Positions 63,406-64,000 of a DNA stretch of 64,000 nucleotides are shown in pieces. The stretch is from Nematopogon swammerdamellus (lineage: Eukaryota > Arthropoda > Insecta > Lepidoptera > Adelidae). The stretch lies in assembly GCA_946902875.1 (NCBI GenBank), contig OX336344.1, positions 20,481,791 to 20,545,790 on the forward strand. The letters run 5' to 3'. The stretch's first letter is position 1. Each line of letters opens with the position of its first letter. Under the pieces are notes generated by a model. That model was not told the origin of the DNA and did no database searches. It worked only from the letters and a program-made list of their open reading frames with translations. The position numbers and the translations under genes are program-made.

Positions 63406-63689
63406 GTGAGTGTAGTGAATGCAGCATCCTTCTTAGGAATGCTGAAACACTTTCCAATGTTTGCTCATCCCGTTCTCTGCACTGGAACTACAACCAGTAC
63501 GTTGTGTATTTTAGTAAGTTTATTGTCAATTTGTCATCTTTCATGTCGAGCATATACTCGTCCAATCTAAATAGAAGCCGCATGGCTCCTGATATTCGTT
63601 TGTCGGAGCATCCGACAGACGGCCCCTTTGACTCAACCATCCGTACGCATGGACGTAAAAAATAAACTTAAGTATTTAGAAATTCATTC

Positions 63690-63955
63690 CCATATTCCCC
63701 TTTCCACCTCCGCACAACGCACACTGGACAGGAATTGTATCCCTATAAGCTGGACTTACCGCGGATGCGGACCAATCGGTCCTACAGTTCTTTCCTCCAC
63801 AGAACTTTGTAAACTCTTGAACGTTCTCCCTGCCCATATATTCCCCCCCAAGTATAGTCTCGGGTCATTCAAGAGAAGCGTGAATAGGCACATATCAGGC
63901 CGGAATGGCTATCGCAACCGACGCATACGATCGAATGTCCATGGGCGCCACATGT
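63690..63955 (+). mobile_element. Family B non-LTR 3' fragment
   Basis: CCCTTTCCACCTCCGCACAA, GGACTTACCGCGGATGCGGA and CGATCGAATGTCCATGGGCG. It is followed at 63975-64000 by CCTTCC..GGCTTCGCCGTAG, like the insertion near 16375. Confidence 0.65.
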
Positions 63956-64000
63956 CCGCTTACTATAATCATAACCCTTCCTTTTTTGGCTTCGCCGTAG

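Overview
The window is a stretch of animal (eukaryotic) chromosome. It is almost entirely one gene on the + strand: the N-terminal and central part of unc80, which encodes the large cytosolic scaffold subunit of the NALCN/narrow-abdomen sodium-leak channel complex. I reconstructed 44 coding exons (403-63405). Every exon has an AG acceptor, 43 of 44 have a GT donor, and all exon phases agree. Together they give 2437 complete codons plus 2 bases. The first exon carries the likely start codon. The last exon ends in a GT donor, so the C-terminal part of the protein (roughly a quarter, judged from the usual UNC80 length) lies beyond the right edge. No other host gene was found on either strand.

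The organism is most likely a moth or butterfly (Lepidoptera). This is inferred from the insect-like UNC80 sequence, small exons in AT-rich introns, and repeats I associate with Lepidoptera: a SINE with a 5S-rRNA-like segment, Helitron-type ends of the CGCGGGCAAAAGCTAG kind, a repeat bounded by GGGTTCCGTA-type ends, and Jockey-, RTE- and CR1-like non-LTR fragments. The species cannot be told.

Layout: 1-10900 holds exons 1-4 with SINEs, MITEs, a Jockey remnant and a local duplication of the exon 2 end. 10900-19350 holds exon 5 between two related DNA transposons (10988-14610 and 15760-18944). Each has an exact 8-bp target-site duplication and carries ~109-bp satellite units in two head-to-head arrays. 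19350-37650 is the exon-dense core (exons 6-27) and includes one GC-AG intron (intron 9). 37620-49000 holds exons 28-33, including an exon 28 fragment amplified into a nine-copy tandem array, palindromic MITEs and a 490-bp hAT MITE. 49000-63405 holds exons 34-44 with more MITEs, SINEs, a degenerate partial copy of exon 39 and microsatellites. 63406-64000 is intron and retroelement sequence.

The most notable features are the paired hAT-like elements with inverted satellite arms inside introns 4 and 5, the exon 28 array, two further partial exon duplications (exons 2 and 39), the GC-AG intron, and the way mobile elements abut several 3' splice sites (exons 1, 2, 6, 7, 39, 42).
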